DNA from: JAGWRI01 sp963781765
Lineage (GTDB): Bacteria; Gemmatimonadota; Gemmatimonadetes; Gemmatimonadales; Gemmatimonadaceae
Direction of reading: 5' to 3'
Assembly (NCBI GenBank): GCA_963781765.1
Contig: CAWAHC010000016.1
Location: 248,001 to 312,000 of the forward strand
DNA length: 64,000 bases
The position numbers were made by a program, and so were the translations under genes. The notes beneath the pieces were generated by a model, which ran no database searches, was not told the DNA's origin, and saw nothing but the letters and a program-made list of their open reading frames with translations. This document shows, in pieces, positions 27,996-36,517 of the stretch (the first letter of the stretch is position 1; every line of letters begins with the position of its first letter).

Positions 27996-28760
27996 TTAAG
28001 CCACCACCCCGGCCACGGTGCCCACGTTGGCGACGTCGTTCGCGGCCACGCGACGGGTCAGGATTGGCTCGTCGCGAATAATGTGTCCGTCGCGCAACTC
28101 CACCACGCGACGCGTGTACTCGGCGATGTCGTGCTCGTGCGTCACGAGCACGACGGTGATTCCCTGGTCGTTCAATTCCTGGAACAGCGCGAGGACTTCC
28201 ACCGACGTCTGCGAGTCCAGGTTGCCCGTGGGCTCGTCGGCCAGCACGAGCGCCGGCTGGGTGACCAGGGCGCGGGCGATGGCCACGCGCTGTTGCTGGC
28301 CGCCCGAGAGTTCGCTGGGCTCGTGATCCAGCCGCTCGCCCAGCCCCACCCGCTCGAGTGCCGCCTGGGCTGCCTTCCGCGTGTCGCGGTGGTGACGTCC
28401 CGTGCGATCGTAGAGCAGCGGCAGCTCGACGTTGTCGAGCGCCGTCGTGCGCGCCAGGAGGTTGAACCCCTGGAACACGAACCCGATCTTCTCGTTGCGG
28501 ATGTCGGCGAGCTGGTTCTTGTCCAGCCCGTCCACCCGCACGCCGTCCAGCCAGTAGCTGCCCGCCGTCGGCTTGTCGAGACACCCGAGGATGTTCATCA
28601 GCGTCGACTTGCCGGAGCCCGAGGCGCCCATGATCGCGACCATCTCGCCCTTGCTCACGGTGAAGTCCACCCCGCGGAGCGCGTGGACCTTGGTCTTGCC
28701 CGTCGAGTAGACCCGGGTGAGCGCCTCGACGTGGATGACGTGGTCTTCCGGAGGCGTCAT
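27996..28760 (-). CDS. MacB-like ABC transporter ATP-binding protein
   Basis: Cytoplasmic ATPase of 254 aa from the LolD/MacB group. Walker A GASGSGKST is at residues 44-52, the Q-loop in FVFQGFNLL, the signature LSGGQQQR, Walker B VLADEPTGNLD and the switch His in LVTHEHDIAEY. It powers the permease encoded next, and each junction in the trio has a single spacer base. The cargo may be a macrolide-like compound, a peptide or a lipid; it cannot be predicted from the ATPase. Confidence 0.94.
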   Translation of the reverse strand: MTPPEDHVIHVEALTRVYSTGKTKVHALRGVDFTVSKGEMVAIMGASGSGKSTLMNILGCLDKPTAGSYWLDGVRVDGLDKNQLADIRNEKIGFVFQGFNLLARTTALDNVELPLLYDRTGRHHRDTRKAAQAALERVGLGERLDHEPSELSGGQQQRVAIARALVTQPALVLADEPTGNLDSQTSVEVLALFQELNDQGITVVLVTHEHDIAEYTRRVVELRDGHIIRDEPILTRRVAANDVANVGTVAGVVA

Positions 28761-28761
28761 G

Positions 28762-30090
28762 TTAGAACCCTCCGCGGAAACCGCCGCGGCCGCCGCGGCC
28801 CTGTTGCGCGGAGAACGGATTCTGCGCGCCGCCCGCCGCCATCGATCCGCCGGTCACGGCGGCGATGATCTGCATGTTTTCCTGGAGGTTGGGTCCCGAG
28901 ACCTCGGTGTACTGGCCGTCGGTCAGCCCGGTGTGCACGCGCGCGACGGCCAGCTTGCCGTCCTTGCCCACGTACCAGAGCATGCCGACATCCGTGGGAC
29001 GCTGGCCCCCGTTGCCGCTCCGACCGCCCGCTCTCCCAGCGCCCGCGCGGCCTGTGTCGCCATTGCCGCCGCGCCCGGCACCCGCCGCCGCCGACCCGCC
29101 CGCCGTGCTGCCGGCACGGGCGCTGCCGCCATTGGAGTCGTGACTCGCCGCGTACTCCGCCCGCATCTGGGCCACCATCTCCTGCGTCGGCTGGAAGCGC
29201 AGCGCGCCCGTGGGCACCTTGAGCACGTTCTTGGCCTGCGCAATCTGGAAGTTCGCCGTCGCCGTCATGCCGGGCAGCAGGGAGCCATCCAGATTCTTCA
29301 CGCCCACCACGACCGGGTAGTTCACCACGTTGTCGGAGGTCGTGGACTGCAGCCGCACCTGGCTCACCGTGCCATGGTACACGCGGTTGGGATACGCCTC
29401 CACCGTGAAGGAGACGTCCTGCCCCTTGTGGATCTCTCCGATGTCCGACTCGTCCACCGACGCCACGATCTGCATGTCCTTGAGGTCGCCGGCGATGAGG
29501 AACAGTTCGGGCGCCGAGAAGCTCGCGGCCACCGTCTGCCCCACATCCACGCTGCGCTTGATGACGATGCCGTTGATGGGCGAGTAGATGGTGGCGTAAT
29601 TGAGGTTCTGCACCGCCTCCTTCAGCTGGACCGAGTCGGATTTCAGATTCGCCTGCGCTACCGCAAACGCCGCCACCGCGCCCTCGTAGTCCGTCTGCGT
29701 GGCCGCCTTCGTGGCCAGCAGGCGCTTCGTCTGCTCCAGCGCGAACGTCGTCTGACGGAGACTCGCCACACCCTGCGCCGCCGCCGCCTTGGCGCGATCC
29801 ACCGAGAGCTGCAGCACGGTGGTGTCCAGACGCGCGAGCAACTCGCCCTTGCGCACGCGATCGTTGAAGTCGGCGTACAGCGCGACGATGCGGCCGGACA
29901 CCTGGGTGCCCACCTGCACCGAGTCCACGGCGCTCAGGTTGCCGGTGGCACTCACGGTCGACTCGATGTCGCCCCGGGTCACGGGAACGAACAGATACGT
30001 GGTCGGGTCGGCCGATGCCTGCCGCTTGAAATAGAACACGCCGGCGCCCACGGCCGCGATCACGACAAGTGCGATGATGATTCGTTTCAT
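28762..30090 (-). CDS. MacA/RND-type periplasmic adaptor subunit
   Basis: Membrane-fusion protein of 442 aa. It has an N-terminal anchor (RIIIALVVIAAVGAGVFYF), a biotinyl-lipoyl-like strand (GDIESTVSATGNLSAVDSVQVG), a coiled-coil hairpin (residues about 95-170) and beta-barrel domains. Two Gly/Arg-rich tracts stand out: one near residues 340-385 interrupts the barrel region, and the C terminus ends QQGRGGRGGFRGGF. ATG 30090 is preferred because an in-frame extension to 30279 would contain the sigma-54-type promoter. It is the first gene of the efflux operon. Confidence 0.9.
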   Translation of the reverse strand: MKRIIIALVVIAAVGAGVFYFKRQASADPTTYLFVPVTRGDIESTVSATGNLSAVDSVQVGTQVSGRIVALYADFNDRVRKGELLARLDTTVLQLSVDRAKAAAAQGVASLRQTTFALEQTKRLLATKAATQTDYEGAVAAFAVAQANLKSDSVQLKEAVQNLNYATIYSPINGIVIKRSVDVGQTVAASFSAPELFLIAGDLKDMQIVASVDESDIGEIHKGQDVSFTVEAYPNRVYHGTVSQVRLQSTTSDNVVNYPVVVGVKNLDGSLLPGMTATANFQIAQAKNVLKVPTGALRFQPTQEMVAQMRAEYAASHDSNGGSARAGSTAGGSAAAGAGRGGNGDTGRAGAGRAGGRSGNGGQRPTDVGMLWYVGKDGKLAVARVHTGLTDGQYTEVSGPNLQENMQIIAAVTGGSMAAGGAQNPFSAQQGRGGRGGFRGGF

Positions 30091-30156
30091 AACAGGTAGC
30101 GTCCCTCTCAAGTGAGTCACCGCGCCGTCGGGCGTGGTCGGCTGTCCGTCTCTAAA

Positions 30157-30172
30157 AGCAATACGCATGCCG
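30157..30172 (-). promoter_or_regulatory. Candidate sigma-54 promoter of the efflux operon
   Basis: Read on the minus strand, CGGCATGCGTATTGCT keeps the invariant GG-N10-GC spacing and matches TGGCACG-N4-TTGCW closely, followed by TTT. The transcript would start near 30146, about 55 nt before the adaptor ATG. The expected activator is encoded three genes downstream. A 13-bp palindrome (TCGCGG-C-CCGCGA, 30263-30275) about 100 nt upstream could be its binding site, though its GC content makes it common. Confidence 0.55.
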
Positions 30173-30285
30173 CCGGCTAAGTGTTCGCGGCGGAATGACT
30201 TCCCCCCGCGGCGGGCACTGCGGATGCTGCCGAACCCGCACCCGGTCGTGCAGGAATCGCAGTCGCGGCCCGCGATCAAGGGCCA

Positions 30286-31266
30286 TCAGTGGCGCGCGGC
30301 GTACCCCGCGGCGCCCAACAAGCCGACCTTGGTGTTCACCACCACGTGCACGGGCGCCTTCGCTACCAGCGTCGACAGGCGCCCCTGGTCGTGCATGGCA
30401 TCGAGGAAGTCCTGGCTGCCCAGTCGCTCGACGATCCGCGGCGCAATGCCACCCCCGATGAACACGCCGCCGGTGGCTACGGCAATCAGCGCGAAATTAC
30501 CGGTCACCGAGCCGAGCACCGACACGAACAGGTCCAGCGCATTGCTGCACAGCGCGTCGTCGCCGGCCAGGGCGTGCGCGGTGACGACGGCCGCCGGATC
30601 CTGCTCGCCCATCTCGCGTTCGATGGCCGGCTGCGGCGCGGCCACGGAGGCTACGGTGGACAGGTACACGTAGAGATCGGCGAGTCCGGCGCCCGACAGG
30701 ATGCGCTCGTTCGACACACGTCCGTACTTGCCGCGCAGAAAGCTCAGCAGTCCGTCCTGCAGTCGGTTGCGCGGCGCGAAGTCCACGTGCCCGCCCTCGG
30801 ACGCGTACACGCGGTATCGCTCGTCGCCCCACAGCCGGAAGCCCACGCCGAGCCCCGTCCCCGCGCCCAGATACGCCACCGGCCCGTGGTCCACCGGTTC
30901 GCCCTGCTGCAGCGTCACGACATCCGCAGCCTCCAGGAACTCGAGTCCCACGCCCACCGCAAAGAAATCGTTGATCAGCCCCAGCCCATCGATCCCGACT
31001 GCCTGTGCCACCTCGGCGCGGTCGACCATCCACGGCAGGTTGGTCGCCTGCACCCGGTCCCCGACCACAGGGCCCGCGATCGCGATGCACCCCCGGGCGG
31101 GCAGCTCCCCCACCTCGTCGGCGAACCGGGTGATGATGGGCGCCAAGCCGTCGGCGTCGGCGCTGGCGTATTCGCGCTCGTGCTCGACGTGCGCCGGCCC
31201 GTCGCCGAGCTCGACGATTGCCATCCTCGCATTGGTTCCGCCCACGTCTCCGGCCAGGACTCGCAT
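30286..31266 (-). CDS. glk: Glucokinase
   Basis: ATP-dependent glucose phosphorylation in the cytoplasm, 326 aa, of the Glk (PF02685) family rather than ROK. The N-terminal phosphate loop GDVGGTNARMAIV starts at residue 6, INDFFAVGVG is the sugar-binding Asn-Asp segment, GAGTGLGVG is the second ATP loop and EGGHVDFAPRN is a family hallmark. It follows the YncE-phosphoesterase gene by 45 nt on the same strand. No obvious sugar operon surrounds it. Confidence 0.93.
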   Translation of the reverse strand: MRVLAGDVGGTNARMAIVELGDGPAHVEHEREYASADADGLAPIITRFADEVGELPARGCIAIAGPVVGDRVQATNLPWMVDRAEVAQAVGIDGLGLINDFFAVGVGLEFLEAADVVTLQQGEPVDHGPVAYLGAGTGLGVGFRLWGDERYRVYASEGGHVDFAPRNRLQDGLLSFLRGKYGRVSNERILSGAGLADLYVYLSTVASVAAPQPAIEREMGEQDPAAVVTAHALAGDDALCSNALDLFVSVLGSVTGNFALIAVATGGVFIGGGIAPRIVERLGSQDFLDAMHDQGRLSTLVAKAPVHVVVNTKVGLLGAAGYAARH

Positions 31267-31311
31267 GCTCGTACGATAGCCAATCCGCGGCCGTCCTGCC
31301 CCGCCCCCCCG

Positions 31312-34035
31312 CTACGGGTCGCGCGGTGGGCGTGAAGCCCCGCGTTCCTCGCGCTCTCCGTCCGAGAGATCCACCGACATCGGGAAGAACAGCGAGTGAT
31401 GCACGCCCGGATACGGCGTCTGCCAGCCGCGAATGTCGTGCCACAGAATGCGGTTCAGTTCGTCGCTCGGCGCCGCGTCGGGCACGTCCAGGCGCATGCG
31501 CGCCGAGGCCAGCGCCGCCGCACGCGCAGGGCCCGTGAGTTGCCCCACACGCCGGTTCACCTCGTAGATGGACTGCCGGGGCACGATCGCCGTGTAGGGC
31601 GTGAGATCGGGCGCCGCCCCCGCCCCCGCGTCGAGGAAGCTGGCGCGCATGTCGGTGGCCACGAGATCGAACATGCTCATCGCCGGCAGCCCCAGCATCA
31701 GCTCGATGGATTTCACCATGCTCGGCTGGCTGTAGAAGGTGCTGTCGATCACGTGCCGGCGGGCGTACGGCGAGATGGCGAGGGCCACCGTGCGGTGCCC
31801 ATCGATGTGATCGACGCCGTTCTGGGCGTCATCCTCCACCACCAGGATCGCCATCGACGGCCAGAACGTCGAATGCGACAGCGCCTCCACCATGTGCCCC
31901 AGCGCGAGGTCGTTGTCCGCCACCGACGCGCGGGGGGTGCTCCAACCGGGGGCGGTGCCGTTGGTGTGATCGCTGGGCAGGATCACCATCACCAGGTTCG
32001 GCATCGAATCCGCGGCGTTCCATTCCTTCACATGCTCGTCGAAGATGTCGGCCTTCACCACGTCGGGCATCTCCTGCGTCCACCCCGGATACTCGCGCAC
32101 CAGCACGCGATCGAGCGACGGTATGTCGGAGTGCGTGTCGTAGCGACTGCGTGCCAGCTGGCGGAAATACGCAGGCGAGTGCGCCGCCGAATCGCGATAC
32201 TGGGCCAGCAGATCCCGCCGCACCGAGGAGATGGAATCGGACGGGGCCGGCGCGTACTCGCCGAACACCGACACCCATTTCCCCTTCGCCTGGGCCGTCT
32301 CCCACAGGAAGCCGCCCAGCGAATAGGTCAGCGCGTCGTCCCCTTCCGACGGATAGCTCCGCCCCTGATAGAGCGGCCACATGGGATAGTCGGTTTCATT
32401 CGCCTGGGTGAGCCACTGGTGGCCGTCTGCCGAGTTGCCCCCCGACGCGAAGAAGTGGTCGAGCAGCACGTATTGGTTGGCCAGCGCATGCGCATTGGGC
32501 GTCACGTCCCGGCCGAAGATCACCAGCGAGCTGTCGCTGGCACCGCGCCCCAGGTCGCCGAGCACCTGATCGTACGTGCGGTTCTCGCGCACGATGAAGA
32601 CGACATGTTGGATGAGGGACGGTTCGCCCGGCCGCTCGGGTACGGCCCGCGGCGGCTCGCCGCTCCTGGGCGCCGCAGTGGCCTGCGCCCCACGCCCGGC
32701 GAGCACGAGCCGGTTGTTGCGCGCCACCGACGTGGTGTACGCCGCAAGCTCGGCGTCGGTGGGCACGGGAATCACGTTCACCGAGCCCCGCACCGCGTAC
32801 ACCTGGCGCGCCGTCTTGCCCGGCGACCCCGAGGTGGTGCCCGTCCCCGCGCCGACGCCCAGCAGCGTGCCGACGGCGAGCGTCGATCCGTCGGGGCTCA
32901 CGTCGAGCGACGACGGATACCAGCCCGTGGGAATCAGCCCCTTCAAAACCGCGCCGGTGGACACGTCGTACACCGCCACCGCGTTGAGCCCGCCCAACGC
33001 CACGTACAGGGTGAGGCCATCGGGCGCGAGCGCCACCGCGGTGGGTGCAAGGCCGAGGCGCGTTTCCGTGAACGGCGTCACCCGCATCGTCTCGCGCACG
33101 GCGCCGGTGCGCGTATTCACGATCGTGATGGCATCGGAGTTGCCGTCGGCCACGAACAACCGCTCGCGAGGTTGATCCCAGACGATCCCGGTGGGGTGCC
33201 GCCCCACGACCACGCTCGTCAGGATCTGCCCGGTGGCGAGGTCGATCTGCGCCACCGTGCCCGGTTCGGCGATGCCGCGGGCATCGACGCGCACCGGCTC
33301 GGCCATCGGATCGCAACACTGGCGCGCGGCGCGATCGCCGCTCGCCGGCTTGGGGCCGCCGAAGTTGCTGATCCAGGCGGTGCTGCCGTCCTCGGCGATC
33401 ACCGCGGCCACGGGGAGCACGCCCACGTCGAGCATGCGCAGCACGGTGCCCGAATCCGCGTCCACAATCGCCAACTGGTCGTTGGCGGGAAGCGGGAGCA
33501 CGGCCACGCGATGCCCCGACGCGTTGGCCCGGCGCGCGACAGCCGGCGCGCCTGCCATGTACGAGCCGAGCCCGCCCGAGTTCATCGTGGCCACCGCGGA
33601 ATCGCCCACCGACGGGCCGGAGGCGTAGGCCGTGAGCTGCGCCACCGCCCGCCCGCGACGCATGGCGCCGGTGCCGGGCGTGCGGCTGTTCTCCATGCCG
33701 GCGGGCAACCGCCCCACCGACGACACCAGCACGCGCCCGGTGCGCGGATCGATCGCCACGCCGTGCACGCCCGGCGTTCCGTCGAAGTGCACGGTGGCGA
33801 GCACGCGATTGTCGCGCCAATCGAGTTCGTAGGCGGCCCGCGGCACGGCCACCCACAGGCGGCTGTCCGAACCGGCGAATCGCACGCCGGCCACGCGGCC
33901 GGTGAACACGGTCTGCACGCCGGCGGGCGTCACGCGCTGGTCAGTGGCGATGACGCCCCGGTCGGGCACGGTACGCTGCGGCAGTTGCGCGCCCGTCTGC
34001 TGCAGCAGAGCGACGAGGAGGACGGAGATGATCAT
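31312..34035 (-). CDS. Exported YncE-type propeller fused to a PF04185 phosphoesterase
   Basis: Protein of 907 aa with an N-terminal signal (MIISVLLVALLQQTGAQ). Residues about 30-430 form a YncE/NHL-like propeller (VDADSGTVLRMLDVG, GRHPTGIVWDQPRERLFVADG). Residues about 470-870 are a phosphoesterase of the phospholipase C/acid phosphatase type: HVVFIVRENRTYDQVLGD holds the metal-binding Glu-Asn, and DHFFASGGNSADGHQW, ILPSDHTNG and VVEDDAQNGVDHIDGHR follow. It would remove phosphate from, or cleave, a lipid or nucleotide outside the inner membrane. The start lacks a good SD. Confidence 0.85.
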   Translation of the reverse strand: MIISVLLVALLQQTGAQLPQRTVPDRGVIATDQRVTPAGVQTVFTGRVAGVRFAGSDSRLWVAVPRAAYELDWRDNRVLATVHFDGTPGVHGVAIDPRTGRVLVSSVGRLPAGMENSRTPGTGAMRRGRAVAQLTAYASGPSVGDSAVATMNSGGLGSYMAGAPAVARRANASGHRVAVLPLPANDQLAIVDADSGTVLRMLDVGVLPVAAVIAEDGSTAWISNFGGPKPASGDRAARQCCDPMAEPVRVDARGIAEPGTVAQIDLATGQILTSVVVGRHPTGIVWDQPRERLFVADGNSDAITIVNTRTGAVRETMRVTPFTETRLGLAPTAVALAPDGLTLYVALGGLNAVAVYDVSTGAVLKGLIPTGWYPSSLDVSPDGSTLAVGTLLGVGAGTGTTSGSPGKTARQVYAVRGSVNVIPVPTDAELAAYTTSVARNNRLVLAGRGAQATAAPRSGEPPRAVPERPGEPSLIQHVVFIVRENRTYDQVLGDLGRGASDSSLVIFGRDVTPNAHALANQYVLLDHFFASGGNSADGHQWLTQANETDYPMWPLYQGRSYPSEGDDALTYSLGGFLWETAQAKGKWVSVFGEYAPAPSDSISSVRRDLLAQYRDSAAHSPAYFRQLARSRYDTHSDIPSLDRVLVREYPGWTQEMPDVVKADIFDEHVKEWNAADSMPNLVMVILPSDHTNGTAPGWSTPRASVADNDLALGHMVEALSHSTFWPSMAILVVEDDAQNGVDHIDGHRTVALAISPYARRHVIDSTFYSQPSMVKSIELMLGLPAMSMFDLVATDMRASFLDAGAGAAPDLTPYTAIVPRQSIYEVNRRVGQLTGPARAAALASARMRLDVPDAAPSDELNRILWHDIRGWQTPYPGVHHSLFFPMSVDLSDGEREERGASRPPRDP

Positions 34036-34107
34036 GACGTCAATTCTAGAGTGTGGCCCAGTAGCATCGAGACCCGATCGGTCACGACTTCGTGTCGGTC
34101 GTCGTGC

Positions 34108-34695
34108 TCATCGCTGGTCGTGCATCATGGATTCGCCCCGCGCCAACGCCAGGTGGTGCATGGGATGGTGATCGCCATCCGCCAGGATGCCGATGAAGCC
34201 GAGACCGCGCAGCTCGGCCACCGAGCGCGCGTCGTTCGCGTCGAGGGCCGTGACCACTAGATGGGCGCCGTCAGGAATCTGACTGGTGCGTATGTGGTAG
34301 CCCCCGATCATCTCCATCATCCGGGCGTGTTCCGTGAGCATGCGGCGGATGGCCGCGGTGGTGCGCCCCTGCCCGGTCACGTCCGCCTCGAAGCCGCCCG
34401 CGACGTTGCGCTGCGCCACCTGGGCGTGCAGCACGACGTCGTTCATGTCGATCAGATGCTGGCGCAGCGCTTCGAGGTTCACCTTCGACCAGTCGGTGGT
34501 CGAGTCGGCCTTGAGGATGCGCACGATCTGCTGGATGGCGGCGAACGCGCCCTGCCCCGCTTCGGTGGGCATGGCGGCGGCAGCGGGTTGAGCGGCCGCC
34601 ATGTCACCGTGATCGTGCTGGGCGGCGGCGCCGCCGGCGCACAGGCCGATGCCGGCGGCGCAGGCCGCGGCGTAGACGAATCGCTGGATCTGCAT
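34108..34695 (-). CDS. Exported His/Met-rich protein of unknown function
   Basis: Protein of 195 aa. A signal peptide (RFVYAAACAAGIGLCAGGAAAQ) is followed by HDHGDM, an Ala/Pro linker and a helical body (QQIVRILKADSTTDWSKVN, LRQHLIDMNDVVLHAQVAQR, IRRMLTEHARMMEMIGGYH). It ends in GDHHPMHHLALARGESMMHD. The His/Met clusters at both ends suggest metal binding (copper or similar), which is inference. ATG 34695 was chosen over 34749 because GGAGGAGA precedes it. The YncE-phosphoesterase gene starts 72 nt downstream on the same strand. Confidence 0.65.
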   Translation of the reverse strand: MQIQRFVYAAACAAGIGLCAGGAAAQHDHGDMAAAQPAAAAMPTEAGQGAFAAIQQIVRILKADSTTDWSKVNLEALRQHLIDMNDVVLHAQVAQRNVAGGFEADVTGQGRTTAAIRRMLTEHARMMEMIGGYHIRTSQIPDGAHLVVTALDANDARSVAELRGLGFIGILADGDHHPMHHLALARGESMMHDQR

Positions 34696-34818
34696 TGGGG
34701 GTCTCCTCCGATGTGATGAAGTGTCACTCCGGAATCCCCGCAACGCCATCCCTCACGCCATCTCGATCCCCATACTCGGTTTGCCGGAGCGTCCTGCCAC
34801 GGGGTAGCTTCTCGCCCC

Positions 34819-35562
34819 ATGCTCACCCTGCTCGGAGTCCTCGTCGTCGTCATCGGGTTCGCGCTGCGCATCAACGCGCTGCTCGTCGTCACGGTGGCGG
34901 GCATCGTCACCGGTCTCGCCGGTGGACTCGGCCTGCACGATGTGATCGCCGCCTTCGGCAAGGCGTTCACCGAGAACCGGTACGTGGCCATCGTCTGGAT
35001 GGTGCTGCCGATAATCGGCCTGCTCGAACGCAGCGGCCTCAAGGAACGCGCGCGCGAGATGATCTCGCGCATCCACGCGGCCACCACGGGTCGCGTGCTG
35101 ATGGCCTACATGGCGCTGCGACAAATCACCGCCGCGCTCGGGCTCACCTCGCTGGGCGGACAGGCGCAGATGGTGCGCCCCCTGCTCGCGCCGATGGCCG
35201 AGGGCGCGGCTGAGAGCCGGTTCGGCGACCTGCCCGACAAGACGCGGTACCGCATCCGCGCCCACGCCGCGGCGGTGGACAACATCGGTGTCTTCTTCGG
35301 CGAGGACATCTTCATCGCCATCGGCTCTATCCTGCTCATCAAGGGATTCCTGGCCCAGAACGGCATCGACGTGGCCGCGACGACACTCGCCAAGTGGGCC
35401 GTGCCCACCGCGCTCTGCGCGACGGCCGTTCACTTCGTGCGGCTGGCAATGCTGGACCGGAGCCTGAAGCGAGAGTCGGACATTCGGGAACGCGGACCGT
35501 CGGACGGTCAGCCGGACAGTCAGGCCGCCCGACCGGAGCGGCGGGGGGACGCGGCCCAATGA
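34819..35562 (+). CDS. DUF969 membrane protein (putative 5-oxoproline transporter subunit)
   Basis: Integral membrane protein of 247 aa with six or so helices (LTLLGVLVVVIGFALRINALL, MVLPIIGLLERSGLKERA, NIGVFFGEDIFIAIGSILLI). DUF969 and DUF979 genes usually occur together, and I recall them being proposed as transporter components for 5-oxoproline because they cluster with pyroglutamyl peptidase or 5-oxoprolinase genes. The stop overlaps the next ATG (ATGA at 35559-35562). The C-terminal 30 aa are charged and probably cytoplasmic. Confidence 0.85.
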   Translation: MLTLLGVLVVVIGFALRINALLVVTVAGIVTGLAGGLGLHDVIAAFGKAFTENRYVAIVWMVLPIIGLLERSGLKERAREMISRIHAATTGRVLMAYMALRQITAALGLTSLGGQAQMVRPLLAPMAEGAAESRFGDLPDKTRYRIRAHAAAVDNIGVFFGEDIFIAIGSILLIKGFLAQNGIDVAATTLAKWAVPTALCATAVHFVRLAMLDRSLKRESDIRERGPSDGQPDSQAARPERRGDAAQ

Positions 35563-36515
35563 TCACCCTCGAATCCGTGTACCTGCTCATGGGGCTGATG
35601 CTCGCCGGCATCGCGATCGTGAACCTGCTCGACGCCGGCGACCGCAAGCGCTACAACAAGCTCCTCTTCTGGGGCATCTACGCCATCACATTTCTGATCG
35701 GCTCGCACCTCTCCGACTTCACCAATGGCTGTCTGGTCATCGGCATGGTTCTCGTGTCGAGCATCGGCGGCCTGGGCGGCAGTGGCGCCGAGTCGGCCAC
35801 GCGCGAGCAGCGCGAGGCCAGCGCGCGCCGGTGGGGCAATCGACTGTTCATTCCCGCGCTGCTCATCCCCGCTGTCACGCTCGCCGGCACCGGCGCCTTC
35901 AAGCACCTGCAGTTTCACGGCGCGCCCCTGGTCGATCCCAAGCAGATCACCGTTATCTCGCTCGGGCTCGCGACGGTGGTGTCGCTGGTGGCCGGGATGA
36001 TCATGCTCCGCGCGCCGTTGGCGTCGCCCATCCGGGAGGCCCGCCGGCTGATGGACTCGGTGGGATGGGCCGCCGTGCTGCCCCAGATGCTCGCCGCCCT
36101 GGGGGCCCTGTTCGCCATCGCCGGCGTTGGCGGCGTGGTCTCCACACTCGTCAATCGCTGGATTCCGTTGAACCACGCGTTCGTGGTCGTGGTGACGTAC
36201 GCCGTGGGCATGGCGCTGTTCACCATCATCATGGGCAACGCGTTCGCGGCCTTCCCCGTGATGACCGCCGGCATCGGGCTGCCGCTCATCGTCGCGAAGT
36301 TCGGTGGCGACCCGGCCATCATGGCGGCCATCGGCATGCTTTCCGGCTACTGCGGCACGTTGATGACGCCGATGGCCGCCAACTTCAACATCGTCCCCGC
36401 GGCCCTGCTCGAACTCCCCGACGAGAACGGCGTGATCAAGGTGCAGATACCCACCGGCATCATCCTGCTCGGGGCGAACATTCTCCTCATGTACTTCCTG
36501 GTGTTCCGGTACTGA
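35559..36515 (+). CDS. DUF979 membrane protein (putative 5-oxoproline transporter subunit)
   Basis: Integral membrane protein of 318 aa with about nine helices (LESVYLLMGLMLAGIAIVNLL, FLIGSHLSDFTNGCLVIGMV, FVVVVTYAVGMALFTIIMGN, GIILLGANILLMYFLVF). ATG 35559 is in a 4-base overlap with the DUF969 stop. The middle carries GNAFAAFPVMTAGIGLPL and SGYCGTLMTPMAANFN, resembling paired re-entrant loops of ion-coupled carriers. It partners the DUF969 protein. The transport role is inference from genome context known for the family. Confidence 0.85.
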   Translation: MITLESVYLLMGLMLAGIAIVNLLDAGDRKRYNKLLFWGIYAITFLIGSHLSDFTNGCLVIGMVLVSSIGGLGGSGAESATREQREASARRWGNRLFIPALLIPAVTLAGTGAFKHLQFHGAPLVDPKQITVISLGLATVVSLVAGMIMLRAPLASPIREARRLMDSVGWAAVLPQMLAALGALFAIAGVGGVVSTLVNRWIPLNHAFVVVVTYAVGMALFTIIMGNAFAAFPVMTAGIGLPLIVAKFGGDPAIMAAIGMLSGYCGTLMTPMAANFNIVPAALLELPDENGVIKVQIPTGIILLGANILLMYFLVFRY

Positions 36516-36517
36516 CC

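Noticed and set aside
35480..35550. Repetitive CGGAC/GTCGG stretch at the DUF969 3' end, considered as a mobile repeat
   Set aside because: It is in frame within the charged C-terminal tail and has no defined ends or second copy that I could find.
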